Origin: Acidobacteriota bacterium
Lineage (GTDB): Bacteria > Acidobacteriota > Aminicenantia > Aminicenantales > Saccharicenantaceae
NCBI GenBank assembly: GCA_022711665.1
Contig: JAKLEN010000002.1
Coordinates: 401,001 to 465,000, forward strand
Length of the DNA stretch: 64,000 nt
Reading direction: 5' to 3'
Made by a program: the position numbers and the translations under genes. The notes beneath the pieces were generated by a model that saw nothing but the letters and a program-made list of their open reading frames with translations, had not been told where the DNA came from and made no database searches. Within the stretch, counting starts at the first letter, position 1, and each line of letters begins with the position of its first letter. Of this stretch, positions 1 to 11,400 are shown piece after piece.

Positions 1-2660
1 CCGTCGCGCTCGAGCTCGATCCGCAGCCGCCCGACGCCGTCCGGACCGCCTCCCGGCACGACCGCCGCGAACCGCCGCCGGATGCCGTCACGGGGCTCGA
101 CAACGACCTGCCCCCCCTTCTCCGCGAGCGGGCCGCCGTAGGCGATCCAGCCGAAGAGGGGGTCGCGGGCGGCCACGGTCGCGGCCATGCGCAGGGCCCC
201 GCCATAGCCGAGGTCGATCTCGCCGTCGTAGCGCCACGGCCCGCGGGGCGCGACGACCCCGCTGGGGACGCTCGAGCCCATCCAGGCGCCGCCCGCCTTG
301 CCCGTCTCGAACTGCCAGCCCGAGGCCCCGTCGTTCTCCGGACCGGGATACCAGAAGCCGTAACCCGTCTCCGGCCGTCCCGTGTTCATCAGGCACCACG
401 AGCCGAGATAGGAGGCGTAGCCGAGCTGGAGCCAGTCGAACGGGCGCGGCGCGAAAGCCAGGGCGTAGTCGAGGACGCCCCCGCCGCCCATGGCGGTCAT
501 GTAGCTCACGCCGGGGTCGCAGCCGAGGGCATAGTAGGCGGCGTTGAGCCAGCCGCGGACGCCGAGGCCGGCATAGAGCTGGCGGTCCATGAACGCTCGC
601 GCGTCCTCGCGCCGGACGACCGGGTGGGAGTACCACCGCTGGTTCTTGACGTCGTACCAGAGGTCCTTGTCGGGCGCCATGTCCCGCGTCGCGCCGTACT
701 TGGCGAAGGCATAGGCCGATTCGAAGGCCGTGCGGTCGAAGGCGTATTCCGAACGGAAGGGATAGCGGTCGTCGTAAACGAAGTACTTGACCTTCTTCTC
801 CCACTCGGCGCGGAGCCAGGCGGCCCGGTCCGGGAAGCCCTCCCGTTCGAGCGCGGCCATGAGCTCCGGGACGACGAGCTCGTTGTAGAGGCCCCATTTG
901 TAGGTCTCGTAGTACTCCGGATAGATCGCGCCGGGGTAGGTGAAGAACGCCCGGGCCGTGCCCCAGGCCCGCTCCAGATAGCCGGCCGCGTCGAGGTAGG
1001 AGGACATCTCCGGGTAGAGCTTGGCGATCTGGTACATGTGGAAATAGAGCATGATCACGTGCGGATAGTCGTAGGAGCGCCAGACATGCTCCTTGGACAG
1101 GTCGGCCAGCGCCTTGGCCTTGTCGCGGAGGGACTCCGCATAGGCCCGGCGGCGGGCCGGGTCGCGGTTGACGTGCCAGCTGGGCGTGCCGTAGACGCCG
1201 TAAGGATAGGGCGTCTCGTCGTCGCGGCGCTGCAGCTTGCCCCAGACGAACCGCTCCAGGTAGTACTCGATCGAAGCGATCTCCCGCCGGTCCGGGTAAA
1301 CGACGTTCTTAGCGGCCAGGAACGGCGCCTTGCACAGGCCGGGGTCGTCGCAGGTCAGGACGTAGGTCATGCGGTCGAGGAAGATGTCGGGGTCCTCGAT
1401 CGTCCGGGTGACCTTGGCCGCCATGTCGTAGGGACCGTAAACGCCGTCCCACCACTTCGACGGGTCGCGGACCTGCTGGCGCGCGACGAGGAAGGCGGCC
1501 CGCTTCTTGATGAGCGTCTCCAGGGGCTCGGTGACGAAGAACTCGAGGTGAGTGCGGCGGCCGCCGTCGTGGACGACGGTCAGCATGTTCTCGCCGAGGC
1601 GGCGGAAGTCCGCCTCGTAGACGAAGTGCCCCGCGACGGGCTCCCCGAGGGAGCGGAGGCCCGTCTGGCCGGGGAACTCGGCCTCGATCCGCTCGATGCG
1701 GGCCCTGGTGTGGAGGGAGAAACGGACGGCGAGGTCCCCGGGCACGGTCATGCCGGGGACGACCCGGATGTCGAACAGCCCCTCGTCGTAGAGGAGCCGG
1801 CGCAGCTCGTCGTAGCTCCGCGCCCATTGGAACCGGAAGCCGTAGGAGGCGCGGCGGCCGGGCCGCCCGGCCGGGGCCAGATCGAGCGACGTGTGAGGCT
1901 GGCGCCATGTCCCCCGCTTTTCGGCCGGCCCGCTCCGGGCGGAATGGACGAAGAACTGCCCGCCGCCCCGTCCCCCGCCGGTCCGATACTCGAGCTTGGT
2001 CCCCGGCCGCGCGGTCAAAAGGAGGTAGGGCGGGACGCCCGAGGCGCGCACGAAATAGACGAACGAGCCCGCCCCCGAAACGAACTGGTGGCGGAGGAAG
2101 CCCCGCTCGAAGATCTGCGCCGGGTCCTCGCCGAAGGGCCCGGCGTTCGGGACGGATATCGCCAGGTCGCCGATCTCGACGGGCGCCGCGCCGGTCGCCT
2201 CGACCTCGATCATCCAATCGAGGACGCGGCCGTCCGTGCGGAAGGTCTCGACGGCCTTGAGAGGCGCGCCAGGACCGCCGCTCACATAAGTCGCCGTTCC
2301 TTCTTCGGGCGCGGCCTTCCACGCCCGGCCGCGCGGCGCGATCTCGGCCCATTCCCCGTTCTTATCCGTCCGGTAGGCGATCGCCAGCCCCAGCACCGGC
2401 GGGAGGGCGCCTCGCGGCCCGGCGGCGGGCATGAGCGTCGCTTGGTACGGATCGTCGGGATTGGCCAGGGCCGAGATCCCGCGCTCGTCGCAGGAGAAGC
2501 GGAACTCGCCCTTCTCGACGACAAGGGCGGGCGCCGAAGGCCGGGCGGCGGCATCCTGCCCCGAAACCGGGGCCCGGGCAGGCCCGGCCCATCCGAGGAC
2601 AAGGGCCCCGGATGCGGCGGCAAGCACGAGGGTTCCGATCTTTCCGTGCATCGTCTTCAT
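1..2660 (-). CDS. Large secreted DUF5695-like protein, C-terminus cut by window edge
   Basis: An uninterrupted minus-strand frame of 886 codons runs from an ATG at 2660 to the window edge, so the stop lies outside. The start follows a GGAAAGG ribosome site and opens a signal peptide ending near residues 24-30 (GWAGPARA). The mature protein begins with a beta-rich part (FRFSCDERGISALANPDD), followed by a long aromatic-rich part that reads like an alpha/alpha-toroid glycosidase (KWWDGVYGPYD, YETYKWGLYNE, GVSYMTAMGGGGVLDYALAF). I recognise this as resembling the DUF5695 family of large secreted bacterial proteins, thought to act on carbohydrate; no catalytic residues can be assigned. It lies 121 bases downstream of ettA on the same strand. 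The family call is from memory of the motif style and is moderately sure; the reality of the gene is near certain. Confidence 0.75.
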   Translation of the reverse strand, partial: MKTMHGKIGTLVLAAASGALVLGWAGPARAPVSGQDAAARPSAPALVVEKGEFRFSCDERGISALANPDDPYQATLMPAAGPRGALPPVLGLAIAYRTDKNGEWAEIAPRGRAWKAAPEEGTATYVSGGPGAPLKAVETFRTDGRVLDWMIEVEATGAAPVEIGDLAISVPNAGPFGEDPAQIFERGFLRHQFVSGAGSFVYFVRASGVPPYLLLTARPGTKLEYRTGGGRGGGQFFVHSARSGPAEKRGTWRQPHTSLDLAPAGRPGRRASYGFRFQWARSYDELRRLLYDEGLFDIRVVPGMTVPGDLAVRFSLHTRARIERIEAEFPGQTGLRSLGEPVAGHFVYEADFRRLGENMLTVVHDGGRRTHLEFFVTEPLETLIKKRAAFLVARQQVRDPSKWWDGVYGPYDMAAKVTRTIEDPDIFLDRMTYVLTCDDPGLCKAPFLAAKNVVYPDRREIASIEYYLERFVWGKLQRRDDETPYPYGVYGTPSWHVNRDPARRRAYAESLRDKAKALADLSKEHVWRSYDYPHVIMLYFHMYQIAKLYPEMSSYLDAAGYLERAWGTARAFFTYPGAIYPEYYETYKWGLYNELVVPELMAALEREGFPDRAAWLRAEWEKKVKYFVYDDRYPFRSEYAFDRTAFESAYAFAKYGATRDMAPDKDLWYDVKNQRWYSHPVVRREDARAFMDRQLYAGLGVRGWLNAAYYALGCDPGVSYMTAMGGGGVLDYALAFAPRPFDWLQLGYASYLGSWCLMNTGRPETGYGFWYPGPENDGASGWQFETGKAGGAWMGSSVPSGVVAPRGPWRYDGEIDLGYGGALRMAATVAARDPLFGWIAYGGPLAEKGGQVVVEPRDGIRRRFAAVVPGGGPDGVGRLRIELERD

Positions 2661-2781
2661 TTCCTTTCCGGAGCCTCCGGCCCTGCTCCGGCCGCCCCGC
2701 GCCCGAGGGCCGGGGGGGGCGCAGGCGACGTCGGGGGGACGTCCGCTCCGCCCCTTTGCGCCGCGGCCCGGCGGTCGTTCG

Positions 2782-4458
<1,677 letters not shown>

Positions 4459-4470
4459 GGAAAGATTATA
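4459..4470 (-). promoter_or_regulatory. -10 element of ettA abutting the start codon (leaderless promoter)
   Basis: On the minus strand TATAAT (4470-4465) is followed by six bases and then the ettA ATG at 4458. Transcription normally starts 6-7 bases after a -10 box, so it should start at or next to the A of ATG. No convincing -35 hexamer is seen at 16-18 bases. Confidence 0.6.
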
Positions 4471-4538
4471 GCGGAATCGGCGGCGGCGGGAAGGGGGCGC
4501 GCCGCTTTCCGCCGGGGGGGGCGCCCCGGGCCCGCCGG

Positions 4539-4568
4539 TTGACAAGGGGCGGGCCGGCGGCCTATCTT
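4539..4568 (+). promoter_or_regulatory. Sigma70-type promoter of the doxX-like gene
   Basis: TTGACA (4539-4544) is separated by 18 bases from TATCTT (4563-4568). The predicted start near 4575 gives a leader of about 70 bases that contains the AAGGAGG site of the downstream gene. Confidence 0.7.
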
Positions 4569-4643
4569 GGCCTCATCGGGGGGCGGCGGAAGCCGGCCCG
4601 GGCCCGCCGGCCGGCGGCGCGCCGCCGCGAAGAAGGAGGCATC

Positions 4644-5030
4644 ATGAAACTCTCCGCTAGGTTCTCCGATCAGGCCTACGCCCTGCTGCGGATCGTGGCC
4701 GGGATCCTGTTCGCGTTCCACGGAGCCCAGAAGCTCTTCGGCGTCCTGGGCGGACATCAGGCGGCCCTCTGGTCCCAGATGGGGCTGGCCGGCGGCATCG
4801 AGCTCTGCGGCGGCCTGGCCGTCGCCCTCGGCTTCGGCACGCGGGTTGCGGCCTTTGTCGGGAGCGGCGAGATGGCCGTGGCCTATTTCCAGGCCCACTG
4901 GAAGCTGCAGATGGACAGCCAGCTCTTCCCCATCGTGAACCATGGCGAGCTGGCGCTGCTCTACTGTTTCCTGTTCCTGTTCGTCGCCACGCGGGGCACG
5001 GTCAAATGGGGGCTGAGCAGGAAATGTTGA
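4644..5030 (+). CDS. DoxX family membrane protein
   Basis: This 128-residue protein has four hydrophobic helices and the DoxX hallmarks LLRIVAGILFAFHGAQKLFG near the N-terminus and GGIELCGGLAVALGFGTR in the middle. DoxX proteins are small inner-membrane proteins, some linked to thiosulfate oxidation or redox stress; the substrate here cannot be told. The ATG at 4644 follows GAAGGAGGCATC and is preferred to an upstream in-frame ATG at 4539, which overlaps the promoter. Family length (about 130) agrees. It is a single-gene unit; the next gene is convergent. Confidence 0.85.
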   Translation: MKLSARFSDQAYALLRIVAGILFAFHGAQKLFGVLGGHQAALWSQMGLAGGIELCGGLAVALGFGTRVAAFVGSGEMAVAYFQAHWKLQMDSQLFPIVNHGELALLYCFLFLFVATRGTVKWGLSRKC

Positions 5031-5042
5031 GGAGCCGGGTCT

Positions 5043-5948
5043 CTAGCGGGCGCAGTTGAAGCGGATGTCGAGGACGGCGCCGGCGAGCGTGACCTGCCCC
5101 CGCTTCGACTGATGGTCGACGAAGTCGAAGCCGTCGAGGCGTTCGCCGCTGACCTTCAGATAGGGATCCAGGTTGGCTCGGAGATGGGCCAGGGCCGCGG
5201 TCGCCGCGTCGGGGCCCGGGTAGGGCACGACCAGACGGGTAAATGAACCGCTCTCGGGGACCCTGTATTCCGCCAGGGCCCCGAAGACGCGGCCGCCGAG
5301 CGACAGGATGTCTCCTTCCCCGAAAGTGAAATAGGGCTGGAGGCCGTAAGGCCCCCGGATCAGGCGCTCGGAGCCGGGGCGGCGGCCCCCGGCGGGCAAG
5401 GCGTCGAGCGGGGTCGCGGCCGGCTCGTCGGCCGCCCCCGCGAGGAAGGCGTTGGCCAGGGCGGCCGCCTCGGCCCGCGTCGCGGGCGCGTCGCCCAGGT
5501 TGTCGACCTGGATGAAATAGCGGCCCTTGAGGACGGTCAGCTGGACGTCCTCGCTGGAGTTGCGGGCGGCGACCTCGGGGAAGGGCGTTTCGCGGCCCAT
5601 CTTCATCAGGTAGATGCCCAGCGCCGAGGCGGCGCCCTCCATCTCGTAGGCGTTGAGCGTCAGTTCGGACCGGCCGCGGGCGTAAGCCTGCAGGCGGAGC
5701 CGGACGAAGCCGAACTCGAGGAAGAGCTCGGCGCCGCCGTCGATCTGGTTGAAGAGGTCCTGGCCGGTGAAGGTCCGGAGCGGCCCGGACTTGGCCCAGC
5801 CGGGGGCGAATGCCGCATCCGGGATCGCGGCCGGGACGGCGGCCGCCTGAGGCGCGGCGAAGGCGCCGGAGAGGCAGCCGGCGAGCGTCGCCAGGACGGC
5901 GATCCCGGCCGCGCCCTTGATGCGCCGCCGCGCGTCAGACCCGGACAT
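5043..5948 (-). CDS. DUF6599-like secreted protein
   Basis: A 301-residue protein with an N-terminal signal containing a lipobox-like LATLAGC, so probably a lipoprotein. The core motif FNQIDGGAELFLEFGF, followed by a region on strain/ID scoring (NAYEMEGAASALGIYLMKMG), is the pattern I associate with DUF6599 proteins of Acidobacteriota-like bacteria; function is unknown. The ATG at 5948 overlaps the last 14 bases of the upstream DUF362 gene, so the two are probably translationally coupled and functionally linked. Upstream in-frame starts lie deeper in that gene and would remove the signal peptide from the N-terminus, so they are rejected. Confidence 0.7.
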   Translation of the reverse strand: MSGSDARRRIKGAAGIAVLATLAGCLSGAFAAPQAAAVPAAIPDAAFAPGWAKSGPLRTFTGQDLFNQIDGGAELFLEFGFVRLRLQAYARGRSELTLNAYEMEGAASALGIYLMKMGRETPFPEVAARNSSEDVQLTVLKGRYFIQVDNLGDAPATRAEAAALANAFLAGAADEPAATPLDALPAGGRRPGSERLIRGPYGLQPYFTFGEGDILSLGGRVFGALAEYRVPESGSFTRLVVPYPGPDAATAALAHLRANLDPYLKVSGERLDGFDFVDHQSKRGQVTLAGAVLDIRFNCAR

Positions 5949-7176
5949 GCTGGATCTTGGCCGGATCGACGATCCCCAGCCCGAGCTTCTCGGCATAGCG
6001 CAGGTAGTCCGTGAAGCGGGGGTTCTCGTTGACCGCGACCCCCATCTCCTTGCGCTTGGCCACGATCCTGTTGTGGCAGACCATGTCCAGGGCGAACGGG
6101 TCGGAGGCGAAATAGAGCCGGTTGTCGATGTAGGCGAACTTGGCGTTCTTGTCCGGCCCGCCGTCGTATTGGGACCGCAGGCCGTCGGTGACGTTGAGGA
6201 CCATCTTGTCGCGCACGGGCCAGAAGGCCGGCACCTCGACGCAGACGTCGAGGAAGAGCGGCTTGTGGAGGCGGTTGGTGTTGCAGACGGCGCCGTAGCC
6301 GATGTTCTTGGTGGCCATGGAGATGGCGTTGCCGGTGTTCTTGAACACCGGCAGGTTGACTATCTTGGTCAGCTTTTTGGTCAGCAGCGTGCCGAAGTAG
6401 GAGTGCTTGCCGTTGAAGACGTGCTGGTTGAGATAGGGCAGGTCCTTGGGGCCCTCGACGTCGGCCCAGTAAAAGACCTCCTGGTCGAAATTGGGGGCGC
6501 TGACGTGCGTGCCGTCGGCTTTAAGCCACTTGCCGTTGTCCTGGGTCTTGCCTTCGGCGGCCGCCTCGTCCATCGTCTGCAGGCCCTCGATGCCGATGCC
6601 CGGAAAGCGCTCGGCCGTGAAGCCGGCGTCCGTGAGCATGTAGTCGAAGCGGTCCCAGATGACGATATTCCGGCGCGGCAGGCCGCAGGCGGTCAGCCAG
6701 TCGATGACGGCATCGACGACCTCGAGCCGTGTGCTGATGAGGCCCGGGCCGACCGGATTGACCTTGAGCCCGACGATGTCGTCCTTGGTGAAGAACAGGC
6801 CGAAGCTCTTCTTCGGGCTCTTGCCGGTCAGCTCCCGGATGCCCTTCTCGAACATGGCCTTGACCGCCGCCCCGTCGGCCTTGCCGTCGGGCATGGCCGC
6901 CGGATCGTGGACCTCGATGACCCGGCCGGGGAATGGCCCCGGGAGGCTCCATTTGGTCTTGGGAACCCTGAAGGCGTCCTCGATGTTGGTCTTGGGCTTG
7001 GCGGGCGGGGCGGCCGGCTTGGCCGCGGGTTGCTGGTCCTGGGCCTGCTGGGCGAAGACGAGGCTCCGGCCGGTCATGACCAGGCCGGCGCCGATCGCCC
7101 CGCCGGCCTTCAACAGGAAGTCGCGGCGGCCGACGGCGTTATCGGGGGGCATCGAGCTGTAGGCGCGGTGTTTCAT
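5935..7176 (-). CDS. Tat-exported DUF362 domain protein
   Basis: A 413-residue protein with a twin-arginine signal (VGRRDFLLKAGGAIGAG, around residues 16-32), followed by a proline/alanine linker and a DUF362 domain (DIVGLKVNPVGPGLISTRLEVVDAV; KLTKIVNLPVFKNT; SDPFALDMVCHNRI). DUF362 proteins are often iron-sulfur or cofactor-associated; this one lacks a ferredoxin tail, and its Tat signal implies export in folded form, perhaps with a bound cofactor. The ATG at 7176 follows AAAGGACGGACATC; an earlier ATG at 7206 lies inside the promoter leader. It is the first gene of a two-gene unit with the DUF6599-like gene. Confidence 0.85.
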   Translation of the reverse strand: MKHRAYSSMPPDNAVGRRDFLLKAGGAIGAGLVMTGRSLVFAQQAQDQQPAAKPAAPPAKPKTNIEDAFRVPKTKWSLPGPFPGRVIEVHDPAAMPDGKADGAAVKAMFEKGIRELTGKSPKKSFGLFFTKDDIVGLKVNPVGPGLISTRLEVVDAVIDWLTACGLPRRNIVIWDRFDYMLTDAGFTAERFPGIGIEGLQTMDEAAAEGKTQDNGKWLKADGTHVSAPNFDQEVFYWADVEGPKDLPYLNQHVFNGKHSYFGTLLTKKLTKIVNLPVFKNTGNAISMATKNIGYGAVCNTNRLHKPLFLDVCVEVPAFWPVRDKMVLNVTDGLRSQYDGGPDKNAKFAYIDNRLYFASDPFALDMVCHNRIVAKRKEMGVAVNENPRFTDYLRYAEKLGLGIVDPAKIQHVRV

Positions 7177-7209
7177 GATGTCCGTCCTTTGGTTCGGGGG
7201 ATACACTGA

Positions 7210-7238
7210 AGGATAGCCCGGCGCCCGCGAAGTGTCAA
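7210..7238 (-). promoter_or_regulatory. Promoter of the DUF362-DUF6599 unit
   Basis: On the minus strand TTGACA (7238-7233), a 17-base spacer and TATCCT (7215-7210) form a near-consensus sigma70 promoter about 35 bases upstream of the DUF362 start. Confidence 0.75.
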
Positions 7239-7331
7239 GGATCCCGCCGTCCGCCGGCGATCCTCCGTCGCGTCCTTATTCCCGGGACGAGTCCGCGACG
7301 CGGAGGCGCCGGGCGCAAGATCGAGCGGCCG

Positions 7332-8330
7332 TCATTTCATCTTTTCGACAGCGGCGATGATGTTGCGCGCCTCGGCGGCGGCCGGGTTCTGCGGATCCAT
7401 GGCCACGAACCGGCGCAGGTTTTCCAGGGCCTTGGGGTAATCGCCCTTGTTCAGGTAGGCGATGCCCAGCTTGTAGTACGGCTTGGGCCAGTCCTTCTTG
7501 ATCTCGATGGCCATCAGGTAATGCTGGATGGCCTCGTCGGCCCTCTGGTTGGCAAAGAGGATCTCCGCCACGTTGTAGGGAACGAGCTCGCTCGTCGGCG
7601 AAGTGGCCAGGGCCTGGCGGAAATGGGTCATCCCGGCTTCGAGGTCGCCGCGCTTGATGGCCGCCTCGCCCAGCCCGGACATGGCCTGGGCGGCCAGGAC
7701 GGCTTCCTTGTCGTAGGACCCCGATCCCGCCTGGATGGCGTCCAGCAGGGCCTTCAGGTCCGTCTCGGCCCGGTCGAGCTCGCCCAACTTCAGCGAGCAC
7801 AGGCCGATCTGCAGCCGGACCTGATAGGCGTCGGGGTTCTTGGCCAGGAACCCCTCCAGCACGTCGCGGGCCGCGGCGTACTTCTCCTCGGCCAGGAGCC
7901 GGTTGCCGTCGGCCAGCTCTCCGGCGGCCTCCTGGCGCGCCTCGTCGGCGCCGGCCGCGGCGGAGGGGTCGTTCAGGACCAGGACGAGCGGCGTGTTCGG
8001 CCGGAGCTGATGGACGTCGACGTTCTGGACGGCGTCCAGGAACCCGGCCTTGCCGGCGGTGAAGCGCCAGGGGCCGGTGCCCAGGCCGCCGACGACGAAG
8101 ATGCCCTTGGCGTCGCTCAGGGCCTCGATCTTCGTGGTCTGGGAGGTCAGGCTTTGGGCGACGATCTTCGCCCCCTCCACCGGCTGGTTCCGGGCGTCGA
8201 GGACCTTGCCGGTGACCCGCCCCCGGCCCAGGTTGTCCTGGGCCCGCAGGCCGGCCGTGGCGCCGACGGCCAGGGCGGCCGCCAGGCATCCGGCGGCGGC
8301 CAGGTGGACGATCGAATGCTTCGTTCTCAT
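7332..8330 (-). CDS. Secreted TPR protein with N-terminal carboxypeptidase-regulatory-like domain
   Basis: A 332-residue exported protein: signal peptide (AAALAVGATAGLRAQ), then an Ig-like carboxypeptidase-regulatory domain (GRVTGKVLDARNQPVEGAKIVAQ, residues about 35-110), then at least four TPR units, clearest in the last third (DWPKPYYKLGIAYLNKGDYPKALENLRRFVAMDPQNP). The first domain is the same type that heads the neighbouring TonB receptor, which suggests work in the same periplasmic or outer-membrane process. It is separated from that receptor by a strong terminator and has its own -10 box. The start is backed by GGGAGGGTGAGCCC. Confidence 0.85.
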   Translation of the reverse strand: MRTKHSIVHLAAAGCLAAALAVGATAGLRAQDNLGRGRVTGKVLDARNQPVEGAKIVAQSLTSQTTKIEALSDAKGIFVVGGLGTGPWRFTAGKAGFLDAVQNVDVHQLRPNTPLVLVLNDPSAAAGADEARQEAAGELADGNRLLAEEKYAAARDVLEGFLAKNPDAYQVRLQIGLCSLKLGELDRAETDLKALLDAIQAGSGSYDKEAVLAAQAMSGLGEAAIKRGDLEAGMTHFRQALATSPTSELVPYNVAEILFANQRADEAIQHYLMAIEIKKDWPKPYYKLGIAYLNKGDYPKALENLRRFVAMDPQNPAAAEARNIIAAVEKMK

Positions 8331-8348
8331 GGGCTCACCCTCCCTGTC

Positions 8349-8354
8349 ATTATA
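8349..8354 (-). promoter_or_regulatory. -10 element upstream of the TPR gene
   Basis: TATAAT lies in the context CGTATAATGA on the minus strand, 18 bases upstream of the ATG at 8330, which gives a short leader that still holds the ribosome site. The -35 region is weak. Confidence 0.5.
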
Positions 8355-8433
8355 CGCCGGCGGCGCCCCGGAAGGTCCTAAAGGCCCTTCTCCGGACTCC
8401 CGGCCTTGCTCCCCGGAGGCGGGCGATGAATTG

Positions 8434-8467
8434 AAAAAAAGAGGGGGAGGGGCAGGGCCCCTCCCCC
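8434..8467 (-). terminator. Rho-independent terminator after the TonB receptor gene
   Basis: A perfect 10-base-pair GC stem (8443-8452 with 8458-8467, five-base loop) is followed on the minus strand by TC and seven T. It starts 15 bases after the TonB receptor stop. Confidence 0.9.
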
Positions 8468-8482
8468 GTGATCATCGGTAGA

Positions 8483-11400
8483 TCAGAACGAAACGCGGGC
8501 CGAGAGCTTGAAGATCCTGACGCCGGAGACGCTGGTGACCCTCTGATAGTAGCTGTCGACGACGCGGGTCCCCGAGGACGTGTTCTCGTCGTCCGGATAC
8601 CAGACGCCGCTCGGGTTCAGCCCGGAGTAGACGTACTTGTTGCCGAGCAGGTTGAAGATGTCGGCAAAGACGGCCACGGTCCCGAAATTGAACTTGAATT
8701 GCTTCTCCAGCCGGAAGTCGATATTGTCCCAGGAGGCTTGGCGGTGCGTGCCGTTCGGCGCCAGCTGGACGCCGATCCAGTTATACCAGGTCACGCAGTT
8801 GTGCTCGGCCAGCCAGGAGTCGGGCACGTAGACGCTGACGTCCATGCTCTTGTCCCAGAAGCTGCCGCCGTAGTTGAGCGGGCCGCCTTCGAGGTGTCGA
8901 TAGATGAACGAGCCGACGAACCCGAGGGGGATGCGGAACGAGCCGAAGAGCTTGATGGCCAGCGGGATGTCGTTGATGTCGGCGCCCCAGCCGTTGACCG
9001 CGTAGTTCGGATCGTAGGGCGTGATGCTCTTCGACTTGGCCAGGGTGATCGAACCGCCCAGGGCCCAGCCGTTGGCGTAGCGCTTGTCGAAGGTCATCTC
9101 GATGCCGTTGTAAAGCCGCTTGGAATAGGGGTTGCTGGCCTGTCGATAGACGACGTTGTCCCAGTTGTAATCGTTCGTCGGGACGTAGACCGTGACCGTG
9201 GCCTCGTCCCAGTCGCCGACGGCCGGCACGGTGGTCGTGAAGGGGACCCAGAAGCCGGCCGGGGCGTCCTGCAGCGAGCTCAGATAGGTCCGGGTCGCGG
9301 TGTCATACATCGTGTCCCAATGGTCCCGCCGGCCCAGCTTGTTGACGTACTGGAGCTTGACCGAGAGGTTCTTGGTCAGCTCGTGGGAGAGGGAGACGAC
9401 GAGCTCGTTGTTCCAGGGGGCCTTCAGCTGGTACTGCTCGCCCTTGCCGGCGACGAGCTGGCGGAGGGCCGGCAGGTCCTGTTCGACGAACGACCAGTAG
9501 CCGTCCGTCGGCGCATAGGTGTCGACGCCGGGGTCGTCGGGGATGTGGTTGCCGTTGTCGTCCCACCAGTTGAAGGCGTAGTTCTGCTGGATGGAGGCCT
9601 GGGCGTTGGAGAACCACATGACCGGCATGGCTTCATAGTAGCGGCCCCAGGAGATCTTGAGGGCCGTCTTGCCGTTGCCGAAGAGGTCGTAGCTGAGGCC
9701 GATGCGCGGCGAGAGCGCCGAGGTCTGCATGGTTTTGCGCATCGCGTCCCAGGTCATCGCCGCGTAGGGGTTCCAGCCGATGGTCTCGGCGACGAATTCG
9801 CCCATCTTGTAGGCCAGCCCGTCGGTGGCCGTGCCGGTCGACGTCGCGCCGCCGAAGCCGCCCCAGTAATTGTCGTAGCGGAGGCCGATGTTGATGGTCA
9901 GGCGGTTCTTGATGCTGAGGGAATCCTGGATGTAGGCGCCGAAGCGGTTGCCGGGCAGGTCCTTGGTCGAGTCGCCCTCGTTCGGCCCCATGTTGGACAG
10001 CTGGATGTAGCCATCGCCATAGATCGCCCGGTCCATGCCCTGAGCGGCGTAAGCGTAGGAGTCGCCGTCATAGTAGTGCATGGTCAGCGGATTGCCCCGG
10101 GCCACGGTCAGGCGGTCGAAAGAGTAGACGTACTCGACGCCGGCGCCGAGCTCGTGGTTGCCGCCCAGCACGTTGTCCAGGAAATGGGTCAGGCGGGCGC
10201 TGACGGTCTCGCCACGGCGGATGGTGTACTGTTCCTCGCCGTCCTTGTTGCTCCAGACGTAGCCGGTGTAATCGTCGATCTTGGTCGGATTCAGCCGGGA
10301 ATCCGGCTGGGAGGTCAGCGACCAGTCAAGGTTGTTGTAGCCGCCGCGGACGTCGAGATAGGTGTTCGGGCCGAACATCCAGTTCAGGTTGGCCGTCACG
10401 GCCATGCTGTTCGACTTGGACGCGGTGGTGGATTCGAAGACCTGGTAATAGCTCGGGTAATAGAGGTTCTTCGTGAAGCTGCCGTTGAACATGAAGAACA
10501 GGCGCATGTCCTTGTTGAGCTGGGTCGTCAGCTTGACGAAAGGCGCGTAAGTCTTGGTCGGGTTGGTGAAGGTGTCGTAGGATGTCCCTTCCAGGGTGAC
10601 GGGGACGTTGTTCAGCGTGTATTCGTTCTGGCGGTAGTCGAGCGTCGAGAAGAACCAGATGCGGTCCTTGATGATCGGGCCGCCCAGGGAGAACGACCCG
10701 TCGATGTCGTACTTGGCGAACGCCGGCTTGGAGCGGCCCAGGGAGGCCAGCTCCTCGTTGGTGAAGAGCATCTGGTTGAGGCCCTTGGCCGTGTAATAGG
10801 CCTGGGCCTGGCCGTGGAACGTATTGCCGCCCGACTTGGTGACGACCGAGATGAACGAGCCGCCGGAGGCGCCGACCTGGGCCGGCAGCCCGGCCGTGGC
10901 GATCTCGATCTCCTCGATGCTCTCGTACTGCGGCGAGATCTGCATGCCGCCCGTGGTCGGGCTCTCGCCGTTGACGCCGTCGATCTCGTAGGCCGTGGAG
11001 CCCGAGTTGGCGCCGTGGATGCTGCCGGAGTACGAGCCGATGGTGCCCGCGCTGCCGGCGGTGATATTGAAGAGGTTGTTGATGCTGCGGTTGAGCGGCA
11101 GGTTCTGGAGCAGCTCGGTGCTGATGACGCTGGTGACCTTGTTCGACTCCACGTCCACGACGGGGGCCGCGCCAGTGACCGTGACCTCCTCGCTCAGCGC
11201 GCTCTCCTCGGTCTGGAGGTTGACCGTGTAGGTCTGGCCGACCGAGACCTGGACGCCGGTTTTTTTCACCGTCTTGAAGCTCGGCATGGCGGCCGTAAGG
11301 GTGTACGTTCCCGGCGGCAGGTTGACCAATCGGTAGACGCCCGTCGCGTCGGTAACCGCGGAGACCGAGCCCATCAGGCCCGGGCTGGTGGCCACGATGT

